The notes: a model not told the origin generated them from the letters alone. A DNA stretch of 49,160 bases from Lachnospiraceae bacterium (GCA_014799405.1 JAAVIA010000001.1:1-49160); one strand, 5' to 3'. Counted from the stretch's first letter, positions 31,648 to 41,250 are shown. Program-made: numbers and translations.

Positions 31648-34131
31648 TTAGCCCATTACTACTTCAACAGTGTGAGTCTGTCCGTCTCCCGCAACAGGGA
31701 TAACATTTCCTTCAACGGTCTTTCCGTCTACAACAAGGCTCTTAACACCCTTGTTTACGTGATTTGGATTAGTAACCTTAATATCGTAAGTGTCCCCTCT
31801 GAACTGACGTGTTGCAGTAAGTCCGTCCCAAGCGGCAGGAATTGAAGGGTCAATCTTAAGTCCATCCCAATCAGGCTGAACACCTAAAATGTACTGTGAA
31901 ATTGCTACCATATTCCATGCAGCAGTACCTGTAAGCCATGAGTTCTTGCCCTGTCCAAAGTGGTTGCCCGGCTTTCCGATATCAGAGCCTGCATCCTTAC
32001 CACCAATCATCTGACCATATACATATGGCTCTGTCTTATGGATGTCAGAAGTCTCCTCAGTGAAAGCAGGAGCAATCTTTGAATAGTATTCAAACGCCTT
32101 ATCTCCACGTCCTGCATAAGCCTCGGCACAGATAATCCATGCATTGTTATGAGTAAATATTCCGGCATTTTCCTTGTAACCGCCCGGATATGTTGAAATC
32201 TCACCATACTGGATGTAATACTTGGTAAATGCAGGATTGTTAAGTACAAGACCAAAGTCTGTGTTAAGGTATTTATCAATAGAGTTAAGCGTCTTTATGT
32301 CAGCGCCTTCCTCCTTGCCAATCTCTGACATAACTGCAAAGCCCTGTGGCTCAATAAATATCTTACCTTCCTCGCATTCCTTAGAGCCCATCTTAGCGCC
32401 TGTTGAGTCGTAAGCTCTCAGGAACCAGTCGCCGTCAAATGCATGCTCCATAACATTCTTCTTCATCTTGTCAATCTCTGCCTGAGCAGCCGCAGCTTCG
32501 TCATCCTTACCCAAATGCTTTAAGATAGCCACATAGTTCGGTCCGGTATATGTAAAGAGTGTAGCAACCATAACTGATTCGGCAATCTTTGAGTATCCTC
32601 CCTCTGCTGCAAACTTAGGGTTTGTATATGTCTGGAAGCTTTCGCCCGGTGTATCTGAGAAGCATGAAAGGTTGATACAGTCATTCCAGTCAGCTCTCAT
32701 AGCAAGCGGAAGTCCGTGTGGTCCGAGATTATTTACTATTTTGTAGAATGAAACCTTAAGGTGGTCAAGCATTGGCTTAGCCTTTGACTCGTCATTGTCG
32801 TAAGGAACCATCTCATCAAGAATAGCCCAGTCGCCTGTTTCCTTGATATATGCTGACACTGAAAGAATCATCCATAATGGGTCATCAGAGAAGTCTCCGC
32901 CTATATCTGAATTACCCTTCTTTGTAAGAGGCTGGTACTGGTGGTAGCAGCCACCGTCAGGAAGCTGTGTGGAGGCAATGTCGATAATTCTCTCCCTTGC
33001 ACGATCCGGAATCTGATGAACGAAACCGAGAACGTCCTGGTTAGAATCACGGAAGCCCATACCACGACCGATACCGGACTCGAAGTAGGAAGCGGAACGT
33101 GAAAGGTTAAAGGTAACCATACACTGATACTGATTCCAAATATTAACCATACGGTTAACCTTATCATCAGGAGTGTCTACTGTTAAAATGCCAAGAAGCT
33201 TGTCCCAAGTTTCCTTAAGCTCTGCAAGACCGGCAGCAACCTTCTCAGGCGTATTGTACTTGTCCATCATGGCAAGTGCCTTAGTCTTGTTTATTGTCTT
33301 GCCGTCAGCTTCAAATTTTTCGTCAACAGGCATCTCAACATAGCCGAGAATAAATACTAAGGTCTTTGTCTCGCCCGGAGCAAGAGTAATCTTCTTGTAG
33401 TGTGAAGCAATTGGTGACCAGCCGTCTGCAAATGAGTTGTTAGCTGCAGCTGCTTCAACCGCCTGTGGATTATTAAATCCGTTGTAAAGACCAATGAAGG
33501 CATCCCTGTCTGTGTCGTAGCCGTCAATCTCGTCATTTACTGTGTAAAAAGCGAAATGGTCACGTCTGTCTCTGTATTCTGTTTTGTGGTAGATTGTTGA
33601 ACCTGCAACCTCAACACGACCTGTAGAGAAGTTTCTCTGGAAGTTTGTACAGTCATCCTGTGCATCCCACAAGCACCATTCAGCAAATGAGAAAAGTGAA
33701 AATGTCTTTTCGGTTGCACCCTCGTTAGTGAGAACGAGCTGCTGAACCTCACCATCATAGTTTTGCGGCACGAAGAATGTAACCTCTGCCTTCAAATCAT
33801 TTTTCTTACCGGTAATAATAGTGTAACCCATACCGTGACGACACTCATAAGCGTCAAGCTCAGTCTTAACAGGTGACCAACCCGGATTCCAGATTGTACC
33901 GTTCTCGTTGATATAAAAATAACGGCCACCCATGTCAATAGGAACGTTGTTGTAGCGGTAACGGGTAATTCTTCTAAGACGAGCATCTTTGTAGAAAGAG
34001 TATCCTCCGGCTGTATTGGAAATCAGTGAAAAGAAACCCTGTGTGCCTAAGTAGTTAATCCATGGATATGGAGTCCTAGGCGAAGTGATTACATACTCTC
34101 TTTTGGAGTCATCAAAGTAACCAAATTTCAT
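31648..34131 (-). CDS. Cellobiose phosphorylase (GH94)
   Basis: 827 aa on the minus strand, start ATG 34131 behind AAAGGAAGG. It begins [20 protein letters not shown], with PYPWINYLG next, the standard start of GH94 cellobiose phosphorylases. The catalytic Asp lies in [11 protein letters not shown]. Other family blocks are [18 protein letters not shown] and [19 protein letters not shown], with [17 protein letters not shown] near the C-terminus. It splits cellobiose with phosphate to glucose-1-phosphate and glucose in the cytoplasm, saving one ATP per disaccharide. There is no signal peptide. Cellodextrin or chitobiose specificity is less likely from the N-terminus. No transporter is adjacent. 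Confidence 0.95.
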   Translation of the reverse strand: MKFGYFDDSKREYVITSPRTPYPWINYLGTQGFFSLISNTAGGYSFYKDARLRRITRYRYNNVPIDMGGRYFYINENGTIWNPGWSPVKTELDAYECRHGMGYTIITGKKNDLKAEVTFFVPQNYDGEVQQLVLTNEGATEKTFSLFSFAEWCLWDAQDDCTNFQRNFSTGRVEVAGSTIYHKTEYRDRRDHFAFYTVNDEIDGYDTDRDAFIGLYNGFNNPQAVEAAAANNSFADGWSPIASHYKKITLAPGETKTLVFILGYVEMPVDEKFEADGKTINKTKALAMMDKYNTPEKVAAGLAELKETWDKLLGILTVDTPDDKVNRMVNIWNQYQCMVTFNLSRSASYFESGIGRGMGFRDSNQDVLGFVHQIPDRARERIIDIASTQLPDGGCYHQYQPLTKKGNSDIGGDFSDDPLWMILSVSAYIKETGDWAILDEMVPYDNDESKAKPMLDHLKVSFYKIVNNLGPHGLPLAMRADWNDCINLSCFSDTPGESFQTYTNPKFAAEGGYSKIAESVMVATLFTYTGPNYVAILKHLGKDDEAAAAQAEIDKMKKNVMEHAFDGDWFLRAYDSTGAKMGSKECEEGKIFIEPQGFAVMSEIGKEEGADIKTLNSIDKYLNTDFGLVLNNPAFTKYYIQYGEISTYPGGYKENAGIFTHNNAWIICAEAYAGRGDKAFEYYSKIAPAFTEETSDIHKTEPYVYGQMIGGKDAGSDIGKPGNHFGQGKNSWLTGTAAWNMVAISQYILGVQPDWDGLKIDPSIPAAWDGLTATRQFRGDTYDIKVTNPNHVNKGVKSLVVDGKTVEGNVIPVAGDGQTHTVEVVMG

Positions 34132-34358
34132 GTAATATACCTTCCTTTCATAAAACACTGCCAACATTATATAATAAAAATGCCCAAAACACAACAAAAA
34201 TTGTTGGGATTATGGGTATTATTTCACAAAAAAAACAGGGCTGACAAAACAGGCTGTAAAAGGTTTGCATTGACTATACGATGTTGTAATATTCGGTACA
34301 ATATGATAAAATCAGCAAATATGGAATGGTTGATGTTCAAGGTGAGAGGAGAAATCAT

Positions 34359-35609
34359 ATGATTTTATATATAGATCCCGGAACGGGAAGCATGCTGTTT
34401 ACAATTCTTATCGGTGTTATTGGAACAGCGGTTTATTCCCTGCGGATGCTTTTCATAAAAATACATTTTAAACTTACAGGTGGCAAGGTTACGGTAAATC
34501 AAAATAAAATACCATTTGTGATTTTTTCAGATAATAAGCGGTACTGGTCAGTATTTGAGCCGATTTGCCGTGAAATGGACAGGCGTGGAAAGGACATTTT
34601 ATATATAACGGCATCTCCTGACGATCCGGTGCTTGAATGCCCGTACTCACATGTTACGGCGGAATGTATTGAAAATAATAATAAGCTTTTTACAAGATTA
34701 AACTTTTTGAATGCTACAATTGTTTTGTCCACCACACCAGGGCTTGAGGTCTATCAGTGGAAACGCTCCCCTGATGTGGAGTATTATGTGCATATTCCTC
34801 ATACGGCGGGTACGCTTATTCTTTATAGGATGTTTGGAATTGACTATTATGATGCAGTTTTGCTTTCAGGGAATTTTCAGGAAAGGGATGTACGTAATCT
34901 TGAGAAGCTCCGTTCCCTGCCGGAGAAGGAGCTTGTAAAAGTTGGTATTCCGTATATGGATGAGATGGCAAAACGGATTGAAAAAAGCGGATTGGCATTT
35001 GAACATGAACGAACTGTATTACTGGCACCATCATGGGGAAGTAGTGCCATATTTGCCGTGTATGGGGGCAGAATTATTGAGGTGCTTTTGAAAACGGGAT
35101 ACCATGTAATTGTCCGTCCTCACCCGCAGTCTCTTACGTCAGAGAAGAATATGATTGAAAAGCTGATGGAGGAATATCCGGAGCAGGAGAAGCTTGAGTG
35201 GAACAGGGATACGGATAATTTTGAGGTTTTACGCCGTGCGGATATACTTATTTCTGATTTTTCGGGTGTTGTGTTTGAGTTTGCCTTAGTATATGATAAG
35301 CCGATTATTTATACGAATCCTGATTTTAACCTTGACCCTTATGATGCATGGTGGCTTGACAATCCTGTTTTGACAACTACCGCATTTTTTCCAAAGCTGG
35401 GCTGTGAGCTTAATGAGGATAATATGGAATCGCTAAAGGAGCTTATTGACTCCTGTATAGATGATGAGAAATATGCTGAGGGAAGATGTGAGGTAAAGAA
35501 GGAAGCATGGGCATATTTTGGTGAGGGATGCAGCCGTACTGTTGACTACTTGGTAAAAAAGTACGAAGAAATAACCGCTTGTGATAAAGAGGAGAAGGGG
35601 ATATCATGA
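34359..35609 (+). CDS. CDP-glycerol glycerophosphotransferase family protein (TagF/TagB-like)
   Basis: 416 aa from ATG 34359 (GAGAGGAGAAATCAT). A short N-terminal hydrophobic segment is followed by a GT-B-like fold. Family marks are VHIPHTAGTLILY, VLLAPSWGSSAIF, VIVRPHPQS and the C-terminal ADILISDFSGVVFEFALVYDKPIIY (donor-binding SDxSG). These enzymes transfer glycerol-phosphate from CDP-glycerol to teichoic-acid-like polymers on the cytoplasmic face. The stop codon overlaps an ATG (ATGA) that starts a broken yidC-like fragment, so an intact partner gene probably once followed directly. The YidC-sulfatase gene further on fits the same envelope pathway. Confidence 0.85.
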   Translation: MILYIDPGTGSMLFTILIGVIGTAVYSLRMLFIKIHFKLTGGKVTVNQNKIPFVIFSDNKRYWSVFEPICREMDRRGKDILYITASPDDPVLECPYSHVTAECIENNNKLFTRLNFLNATIVLSTTPGLEVYQWKRSPDVEYYVHIPHTAGTLILYRMFGIDYYDAVLLSGNFQERDVRNLEKLRSLPEKELVKVGIPYMDEMAKRIEKSGLAFEHERTVLLAPSWGSSAIFAVYGGRIIEVLLKTGYHVIVRPHPQSLTSEKNMIEKLMEEYPEQEKLEWNRDTDNFEVLRRADILISDFSGVVFEFALVYDKPIIYTNPDFNLDPYDAWWLDNPVLTTTAFFPKLGCELNEDNMESLKELIDSCIDDEKYAEGRCEVKKEAWAYFGEGCSRTVDYLVKKYEEITACDKEEKGIS

Positions 35610-35731
35610 CTTTTTTTGAATTATATATTTCTTGCTGTTAGGTCCGTTAAAGTTGTTTTTGAGATTATATATGAGGTTGCAACAGGTATGTTCAAGAGTG
35701 CTTTCAAGAATTGTGATAGTGGTAGGTTTTA
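35606..35731 (+). pseudogene. 5' fragment of a YidC-like gene, frameshifted
   Basis: It begins ATGACTTTTTTTGAA, like the intact gene at 36822 (ATGACTTTTTTTCAA), and stays alignable for about 95 bp. Conceptual translation with two indels gives MTFFELYI..LLGPLKLFFEIIYEVATGMFKS against MTFFQIIYTLFIGPLKLFFEFIFEIANRF. Without correction the frame stops after 11 codons. The pieces GGTCCGTTAAAGTTGTTTTT and GGACCACTGAAGCTGTTCTT show the match, with one T missing. It overlaps the stop of the TagF-like gene by four bases. The divergence is more than a fresh duplication would show. Confidence 0.75.
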
Positions 35732-35800
35732 AGGGAGATACCAAGATATATCAATAGTTTAACTAAATATTAAAAGCAATAATATGGAAAGAGGTTTATT

Positions 35801-36745
35801 ATGAAAATCATATCATTTGACAAAATTAAAGAATTGAATATTTCTCCATTGACCTGTTATAAGTGGGTATCCGATGCAATTGTATTAAAAAAAGAAGCAT
35901 TCCTTCCTGCAAAAATCAGCCTAAAGCCACATATACAGGGTGTGTTTTACAATACAATGCCGGTTATTATTCCATCTGCAAATATAGGAGGGGTAAAACT
36001 TGTTACCCGGTACCCGGAAAGAAAGCCGAGCTTAGATAGCGAAATTCTTCTTTATAATCTTGAGACAGGCGAGAATATAGCACTTATGGATGGCAATTGG
36101 ATTACAGCTATGCGTACCGGTGCGGTAGCTGCTCATTCAGTCAAGCTTTTTGCAGTTGAAGATTTTAAGGAAATAGGAATTATTGGGCTGGGTAACACGG
36201 CAAGGGCGACGCTTAAAGTTTTATTGGCAATTTACCGGGAACGGGAGCTGGTTATAAAACTTAAAACATATAAAGATCAGCATGAAAATTTTGCACAAGA
36301 ATTTTCCGGGTTCAGCAATGTTAAATTTGTGTATTGTGATACCTATGAAAGGACGATAGAAAACTGTGATGTAATTCTTTCTGCAGTGACAGTTTTTGAG
36401 AACGATATCTGTCCGGATGACTGTTTTAAGGAAGGTGTACTAGTAGTTCCGGTTCATACCAGAGGATTTACTAATTGTGATTTGTTTTTTGATAAGGTTT
36501 TTGCAGATGATACGAACCATGTAAAAGGTTTCAAATACTTTGAACAATACAAATATTTTGCCGAGGTTTCCGATGTTGTCAACGGAATGAAGCCTGGCAG
36601 AGAAAGCAACAAGGAAAGAATTCTTGCCTATAATATCGGTATTGCATTGCATGATATCAATTTTGCAGGAAAAATCTATAAGCTGGTAAAAGATACCTGT
36701 GAGGAGATTTCTCTAAATGCACCTGTAGATAAGTTCTGGGTCTGA
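35801..36745 (+). CDS. Ornithine cyclodeaminase / mu-crystallin family protein
   Basis: 314 aa, ATG behind GAAAGAGG. The NAD-binding Rossmann motif reads EIGIIGLGNTARATLKVL near residue 125, preceded by the family pattern GGVKLVTRYPERKPSLDSEILLYN (substrate Lys and Arg region) and WITAMRTGAVAAHSVKLF. The family includes ornithine cyclodeaminase, alanine dehydrogenase, ketimine reductases and siderophore-precursor (SbnB-like) synthases, and the reaction here cannot be named. It interrupts the likely ancestral pair of TagF-like and YidC-like genes, lying between the broken yidC fragment and the intact fusion gene. Confidence 0.85.
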   Translation: MKIISFDKIKELNISPLTCYKWVSDAIVLKKEAFLPAKISLKPHIQGVFYNTMPVIIPSANIGGVKLVTRYPERKPSLDSEILLYNLETGENIALMDGNWITAMRTGAVAAHSVKLFAVEDFKEIGIIGLGNTARATLKVLLAIYRERELVIKLKTYKDQHENFAQEFSGFSNVKFVYCDTYERTIENCDVILSAVTVFENDICPDDCFKEGVLVVPVHTRGFTNCDLFFDKVFADDTNHVKGFKYFEQYKYFAEVSDVVNGMKPGRESNKERILAYNIGIALHDINFAGKIYKLVKDTCEEISLNAPVDKFWV

Positions 36746-36775
36746 TAAGTGGATGCAAGTTGTTACAAATTATTC

Positions 36776-36803
36776 TTGACGAGTATAAATTTTCAAATAC
36801 AAT
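36776..36803 (+). promoter_or_regulatory. Promoter of the YidC-sulfatase gene
   Basis: -35 TTGACG (36776-36781), 16-bp spacer, -10 TACAAT (36798-36803), just after the ornithine-cyclodeaminase-like gene. Confidence 0.6.
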
Positions 36804-36821
36804 GATGGAGGAATAAATTAA

Positions 36822-39629
36822 ATGACTTTTTTTCAAATAATATATACATTATTCATCGGACCACTGAAGCTGTTCTTTGAGTTTATATTTGAGATTGCCA
36901 ACAGATTTACTTCACATCAGGGGCTTTCGATTATCTTTTTGAGCCTCATTATGAATATACTTGTACTGCCTCTTTACAGACGTGCGGATGCCATGCAGGA
37001 GCAGGCGAGGGATATTGATGCAAAGCTTAGAGATGGTGTGACACATATAAAGAAAACATTTTCCGGCGATGAGAAAATGATGATGCTTCAGACATACTAT
37101 AGGCAGAATAACTATAAACCGACAGACGCTTTGAAGGGCTCTGTGTCACTATTGCTTCAAATTCCGTTTTTTATTGCGGCATATCAGTTTTTGTCGCATT
37201 TAGAAAGTCTTACCGGTGTATCATTAGGACCCATAGTGGATTTAAGCAAGCCTGACGGAATGCTTGTTGTTGGCGAATTTACTATAAACCTGCTGCCTGT
37301 CATTATGACATCCATAAATATAATATCATGCTCTCTTTATTTAAAGGGCTTTCCTGCAAAGACTAAGGTGCAGCTTTATGGCATGGCTCTGTTTTTTCTT
37401 GTATTTTTATATGGCTCACCATCGGGTCTTGTATTTTACTGGACGCTTAACAATGTGTTTTCGCTCGTTAAGACAATTTTTTATAAGCTGAAAAATCCTA
37501 AGAAAGTGCTCCGTGTGATGCTGGCACTTATCGGCACGCCGCTGCTTATATATTCAGCCTTTATATACAACACGCCTTCACTTAAGAAAAAGGTGTTTCT
37601 TATTTTGGTGGCATTGCTTTTTATATTGCCGCTGATGCTCAATATAATTAAATCAAGTGTAAATATAAATAAGATATCAGGAAAATTGGAAAATCTGTTT
37701 GGTAATGTGCGGGTTTCGGAGTATGGTCAACCAAAATTATTTTTTGTGGGAACCATATTTCTTACCGTGCTTGTGGGATTGCTTATACCGTCAAATTTTA
37801 TAGCAGCATCTCCACAGGAGTTTGTCGATATTACATATTTTCATAGTCCTATTTGGTATGTCGTCGCCTCTCTCGTAATGGCAGCAGGCACATTTTTAGT
37901 TTGGCTTCGTGTGTTCTACCTGCTGGCAAGCCCAAATGGAAAGGTGTTTTTTGAAAGGCTTGTCTGGATTATGTGCGGACTTATGCTTGCCAACTACATG
38001 TTTTTTGGCACGGAGCTTGGAAGCGTTTCCTCCACATTGCAGTACAGCAGTAGTATGGCTTTTTCAAGAAAAGAACAGCTTATAAATATGCTGGTGCTTA
38101 TGGCGGTAGCTCTGATTATGTACATTTTAATATTGAAATTTTACCGCATGGCAGTTTCGGTGCTACTCATTGCATCCATTGCTCTTGGTGTCATGTCGGT
38201 TGCTAATATTTCCACCATCAAATCCTCTGTGGATAAGGTTGTTGTAGAAAATGTTTCTGATGAGTTGACCTTCAGAATGAGTACGTCAGGTCAAAATGTT
38301 GTGGTTATTATGCTTGACAGGGGAATGGGAGAATACATACCATATCTTTTTAATGAAAAACCGGAACTTATGCAGCAGTTTGCAGGTTTTACATACTATC
38401 CCAATACAATATCCTTTGGCAACTCTACGAATTTTGGGGCACCGACTCTGCTGGGAGGATATGAATACACCCCTGTAGAAATGAACAAAAGGGCAGACGA
38501 GCCTTTGGCTGACAAGCACAATGAAGCAATAAAGATAATGCCGGTTTTATTTTCAGATAACGGATATGAAGTTACTGTCTGCGACCCTGTTTATGTAAAT
38601 TATCAGTGGATTTCTGATACATCAATTTTTAATGAGTATCCGAATATCAATGCATGTATTACAAAGGGAAGGTTCAGCTCACCGCAGACAAAGCAGCAGA
38701 AAATAGATAATAATGAACGCAATTTTTTCTGTTTCAGCATTATGAAAACAATGCCACTTATTGTACAGCCTACAATATATGCCAATGGTACATATAATCA
38801 AAATCAGTCTGAGAGCAGTGGAATACAGACCGCCGATGGCATACATAAGGCGGAGGGATTAAGCTCGTTATTTATGGACCCTTATAATGTACTTGACAGT
38901 ATGCCTTTCATGACGGCTGTGACAGAGGAGAATGTAAACACATTTTTATATATGACAAATAATGTTACCCATGAGCCTATGCTGCTTCAGGAGCCTGAAT
39001 ATATTCCTGCGGAAGAAGTAGACAACACAAAATATGATGCGGAAAATATGGACCGGTTTACGGTTGACGGCAGGACAATGAAGGTGGAGGATTATATGCA
39101 GATGGCCCATTATCAGTCAAACATGGCGGCACTTCTCAAGCTTGGCGAATGGTTTGACTTTTTAAGAGAGCAGAATATATATGATAATACAAAAATAATC
39201 ATAGTTTCAGACCACGGAAGACATCTTGGACATTTTGATGAGCTGGTGATGGGCGATCAGGATGTTTTTAAAAATGTAGAAATGTATTATCCTCTGTTGC
39301 TTGTTAAAGATTTTAACAGTACAGAGTTTACCGTGTCGGAGGAGTTTATGACTACGGCGGATGTTCCGACCATAGCAGTAAAGGATTTGATTGATAATCC
39401 GGTTAATCCGTTTACGGGAAAAGTAATTACTAATTCCGAGAAAACAGCACATGAACAGTATATTATTATGTCGGACAAAAATGATACGAATGTTAATAAC
39501 GGCAATACCTTCCTACCTGCAAGATGGGCGAGGGTAAAGGATGATTTGTGGAATAAAGAAAATTGGGAATTTTATGACGAGGAAATTGTGCTCGATGAAT
39601 ATGCATTCCCGACAGACACCGTAAGATAA
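36822..39629 (+). CDS. YidC/Oxa1 insertase domain fused to a sulfatase/LtaS-like domain
   Basis: 935 aa. Residues 1 to about 240 are a YidC/Oxa1-type domain: FFEFIFEIANRFTSHQGLSIIFLSL, NILVLPLYRRADAMQEQARD, LKGSVSLLLQIPFFIAAYQFL and FLYGSPSGLVFYWTLNNVFSLV are its core helices. About six further transmembrane segments fill residues 245-470. Residues about 490-860 form an extracellular alkaline-phosphatase/sulfatase-type domain with VVVIMLDRGMGEYIPYLF (metal Asp near 497), FGNSTNFGAPTLLGGYEYTP (likely nucleophile Thr/Ser region) and IIIVSDHGRHLG (metal DH near 797). LtaS-like enzymes transfer phosphoglycerol to surface glycans. The nearby TagF-like gene suggests a teichoic-acid-like pathway. 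What a fused insertase domain does is unclear. Confidence 0.88.
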   Translation: MTFFQIIYTLFIGPLKLFFEFIFEIANRFTSHQGLSIIFLSLIMNILVLPLYRRADAMQEQARDIDAKLRDGVTHIKKTFSGDEKMMMLQTYYRQNNYKPTDALKGSVSLLLQIPFFIAAYQFLSHLESLTGVSLGPIVDLSKPDGMLVVGEFTINLLPVIMTSINIISCSLYLKGFPAKTKVQLYGMALFFLVFLYGSPSGLVFYWTLNNVFSLVKTIFYKLKNPKKVLRVMLALIGTPLLIYSAFIYNTPSLKKKVFLILVALLFILPLMLNIIKSSVNINKISGKLENLFGNVRVSEYGQPKLFFVGTIFLTVLVGLLIPSNFIAASPQEFVDITYFHSPIWYVVASLVMAAGTFLVWLRVFYLLASPNGKVFFERLVWIMCGLMLANYMFFGTELGSVSSTLQYSSSMAFSRKEQLINMLVLMAVALIMYILILKFYRMAVSVLLIASIALGVMSVANISTIKSSVDKVVVENVSDELTFRMSTSGQNVVVIMLDRGMGEYIPYLFNEKPELMQQFAGFTYYPNTISFGNSTNFGAPTLLGGYEYTPVEMNKRADEPLADKHNEAIKIMPVLFSDNGYEVTVCDPVYVNYQWISDTSIFNEYPNINACITKGRFSSPQTKQQKIDNNERNFFCFSIMKTMPLIVQPTIYANGTYNQNQSESSGIQTADGIHKAEGLSSLFMDPYNVLDSMPFMTAVTEENVNTFLYMTNNVTHEPMLLQEPEYIPAEEVDNTKYDAENMDRFTVDGRTMKVEDYMQMAHYQSNMAALLKLGEWFDFLREQNIYDNTKIIIVSDHGRHLGHFDELVMGDQDVFKNVEMYYPLLLVKDFNSTEFTVSEEFMTTADVPTIAVKDLIDNPVNPFTGKVITNSEKTAHEQYIIMSDKNDTNVNNGNTFLPARWARVKDDLWNKENWEFYDEEIVLDEYAFPTDTVR

Positions 39630-40019
39630 AACTTAAAAGGGGTTGCACCAAGGAACGGGCTTTCCTGCGGCGGCCCCACTGTTGCTATATGCTCAGAAAA
39701 CCGTTTGAAGACGTCGGTACTTGAGCTGGGGGCTCATACGTCTATGGCATATACAAATACGCTTTCGCTCGTTTCCGACGTAACGGATACTAAAAATTGC
39801 CGGCTTTAAGGTATTCTTATATAAAATAGGAATACCTTAAAGCCGGCAATTTAAGTACCGACGTCTTCAAACGATTTGTATATGCCATAGATGCATGAGC
39901 CCCAGCTCTTAGTACCGCTACGTCGGAAACGAGCGAAAGTGTGTTTTCTGAGCATATAGCAACAGGAGCCCGCCGCAGGAAAGCCCGTTCCTTAATGTCA
40001 CAGCCGCCCCTTTTAAATT
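39630..40019. repeat. Nested inverted-repeat element, copy E (about 390 bp)
   Basis: It fills the gap between convergent genes. The outer arms are AAAAGGGG...CAAGGAACGGGC (from 39636) with GCCCGTTCCTTAATGTCACA...CCCCTTTT (to 40015). The right arm read backwards contains GGCTGTGACATTAAGG, the family terminus. The next arms are TGTTGCTATATGCTCAGAAAA and its complement (39939-39966). Then come M2 (39699-39720), a unique stem GAGCTGGGGGCTCAT...TATGGCATATACAAAT with its mirror (39873-39908), M1 (39759-39796), the core AATTGCCGGCTTTAAGG (39797-39813) with CCTTAAAGCCGGCAATT (39835-39851), M2 reversed (39852-39873) and M1 reversed (39909-39944). The inner unit of about 115 bp is opposite in orientation to the outer unit. 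Confidence 0.9.
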
Positions 40020-41021
40020 TTATTCTGTATAAATATGTTCCGTCAGAGTTTTTGCCTCTCCCGGTGCAAGCTCCACATAACCCGATTCGTCAGCAGGAAT
40101 AGGCTGGTTTGGAGCATCAATAATCCATGTACAAGGCTCAGGACAGAAATATCCTTTGTCGCCGTGGTCATTCCATATAATCCAAAACTTAAAGTCCTCA
40201 CATACCTCATAAACAATTCGTTTGCCCGTAGCGTTATCAGTTATAAGAGCACCGTAAAATTCCCTGTCATCTATGGAACCCTTCTCCGCAAAGAAAACAT
40301 CATTGTCAATGTCATGCAGCACAGGAACCTGCGAACCGGTAATGTACTGTCGGTCATGATTGGTCATAGGAAGAAATTCTCCTGTAGGAATGCAGTGCTT
40401 GTCAAGCTTCCATTTGTCTCCGACAGGAATGTAAAGTCTTGTATCAAGACCATTTCCTCCTGAAGTAAAAGGTCCGTTAATTGTAGTATGATTGCACACT
40501 CCAAAAGGAAGCTGCTTGTCTGAGGTGTTTGTGATTGTAAAGGAATAATCAAGTCCCGATGATGAAAGTGTAAACTTAAAGGAAGCCTTAAAGCTTACAG
40601 GATAATACTGATAAAATTCATCCTTATCATCATAAATATATTCCGTTTTTGCAATTGCCTTATCCCCAACAACCGTTGTGGAAACTATACTGTGCTCCCT
40701 CTTATGAAGGAATCCGTGAATGTGGTTACCCAGAGGGTCATTTACAGGTAAATGATATGTCGCATCAGAAACCGTAAGAACGCCGTTTGCCAGGCGGTTT
40801 GGAAGGTAAAGTGTCGGAAGTCCGTAAACCTCAGCAGATGCTTTAAGCTCATCTACGGTAAGTTTCTCATCATATCTGAAAACCTCTATATTATTTTGTG
40901 TGTCCTGCATCCTGATAACATTACTGCCTAAAAACGGAGCTATAACCGCCCTGTATTTTCCGGCAACTAATTCTATGACATCCTTGCCCTTATAGCTTGT
41001 AACATTAGCTGAAATACTCAT
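40020..41021 (-). CDS. Aldose 1-epimerase family protein
   Basis: 333 aa on the minus strand, start ATG 41021 behind AGGAGGTAGGATT. Signatures of the galactose mutarotase fold are NRLANGVLTV, LGNHIHGFLHKRE with the first catalytic His, LPFGVCNHTTINGP with the second, and CPEPCTWIIDAPNQP with the catalytic Glu near the C-terminus. It interconverts alpha and beta anomers of glucose, galactose or related sugars in the cytoplasm, and may serve sugars released by the phosphorylases. The stop codon abuts copy E. Confidence 0.9.
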   Translation of the reverse strand: MSISANVTSYKGKDVIELVAGKYRAVIAPFLGSNVIRMQDTQNNIEVFRYDEKLTVDELKASAEVYGLPTLYLPNRLANGVLTVSDATYHLPVNDPLGNHIHGFLHKREHSIVSTTVVGDKAIAKTEYIYDDKDEFYQYYPVSFKASFKFTLSSSGLDYSFTITNTSDKQLPFGVCNHTTINGPFTSGGNGLDTRLYIPVGDKWKLDKHCIPTGEFLPMTNHDRQYITGSQVPVLHDIDNDVFFAEKGSIDDREFYGALITDNATGKRIVYEVCEDFKFWIIWNDHGDKGYFCPEPCTWIIDAPNQPIPADESGYVELAPGEAKTLTEHIYTE

Positions 41022-41150
41022 AATCCTACCTCCTGTTTGGAACAAAAACAACTTACTTATTATGACAAATAATAGCATAGTAGGAGAATTATGTCCAGCG
41101 ATAAAGTTGACTTACATGATATTATTAAAGCTGTTTTTTCTATATTAAAG

Positions 41151-41179
41151 TTGATTTTTCCATAATGAGATGATATAAA
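41151..41179 (+). promoter_or_regulatory. Promoter of the lipoprotein gene
   Basis: -35 TTGATT (41151-41156), 17-bp spacer, -10 TATAAA (41174-41179). Confidence 0.5.
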
Positions 41180-41250
41180 TATTGTTAGAAAAAAATAGTT
41201 GGATTTCAAAAACATAAAATACGATAAATATTTAAAGGAGAATTACAAAC

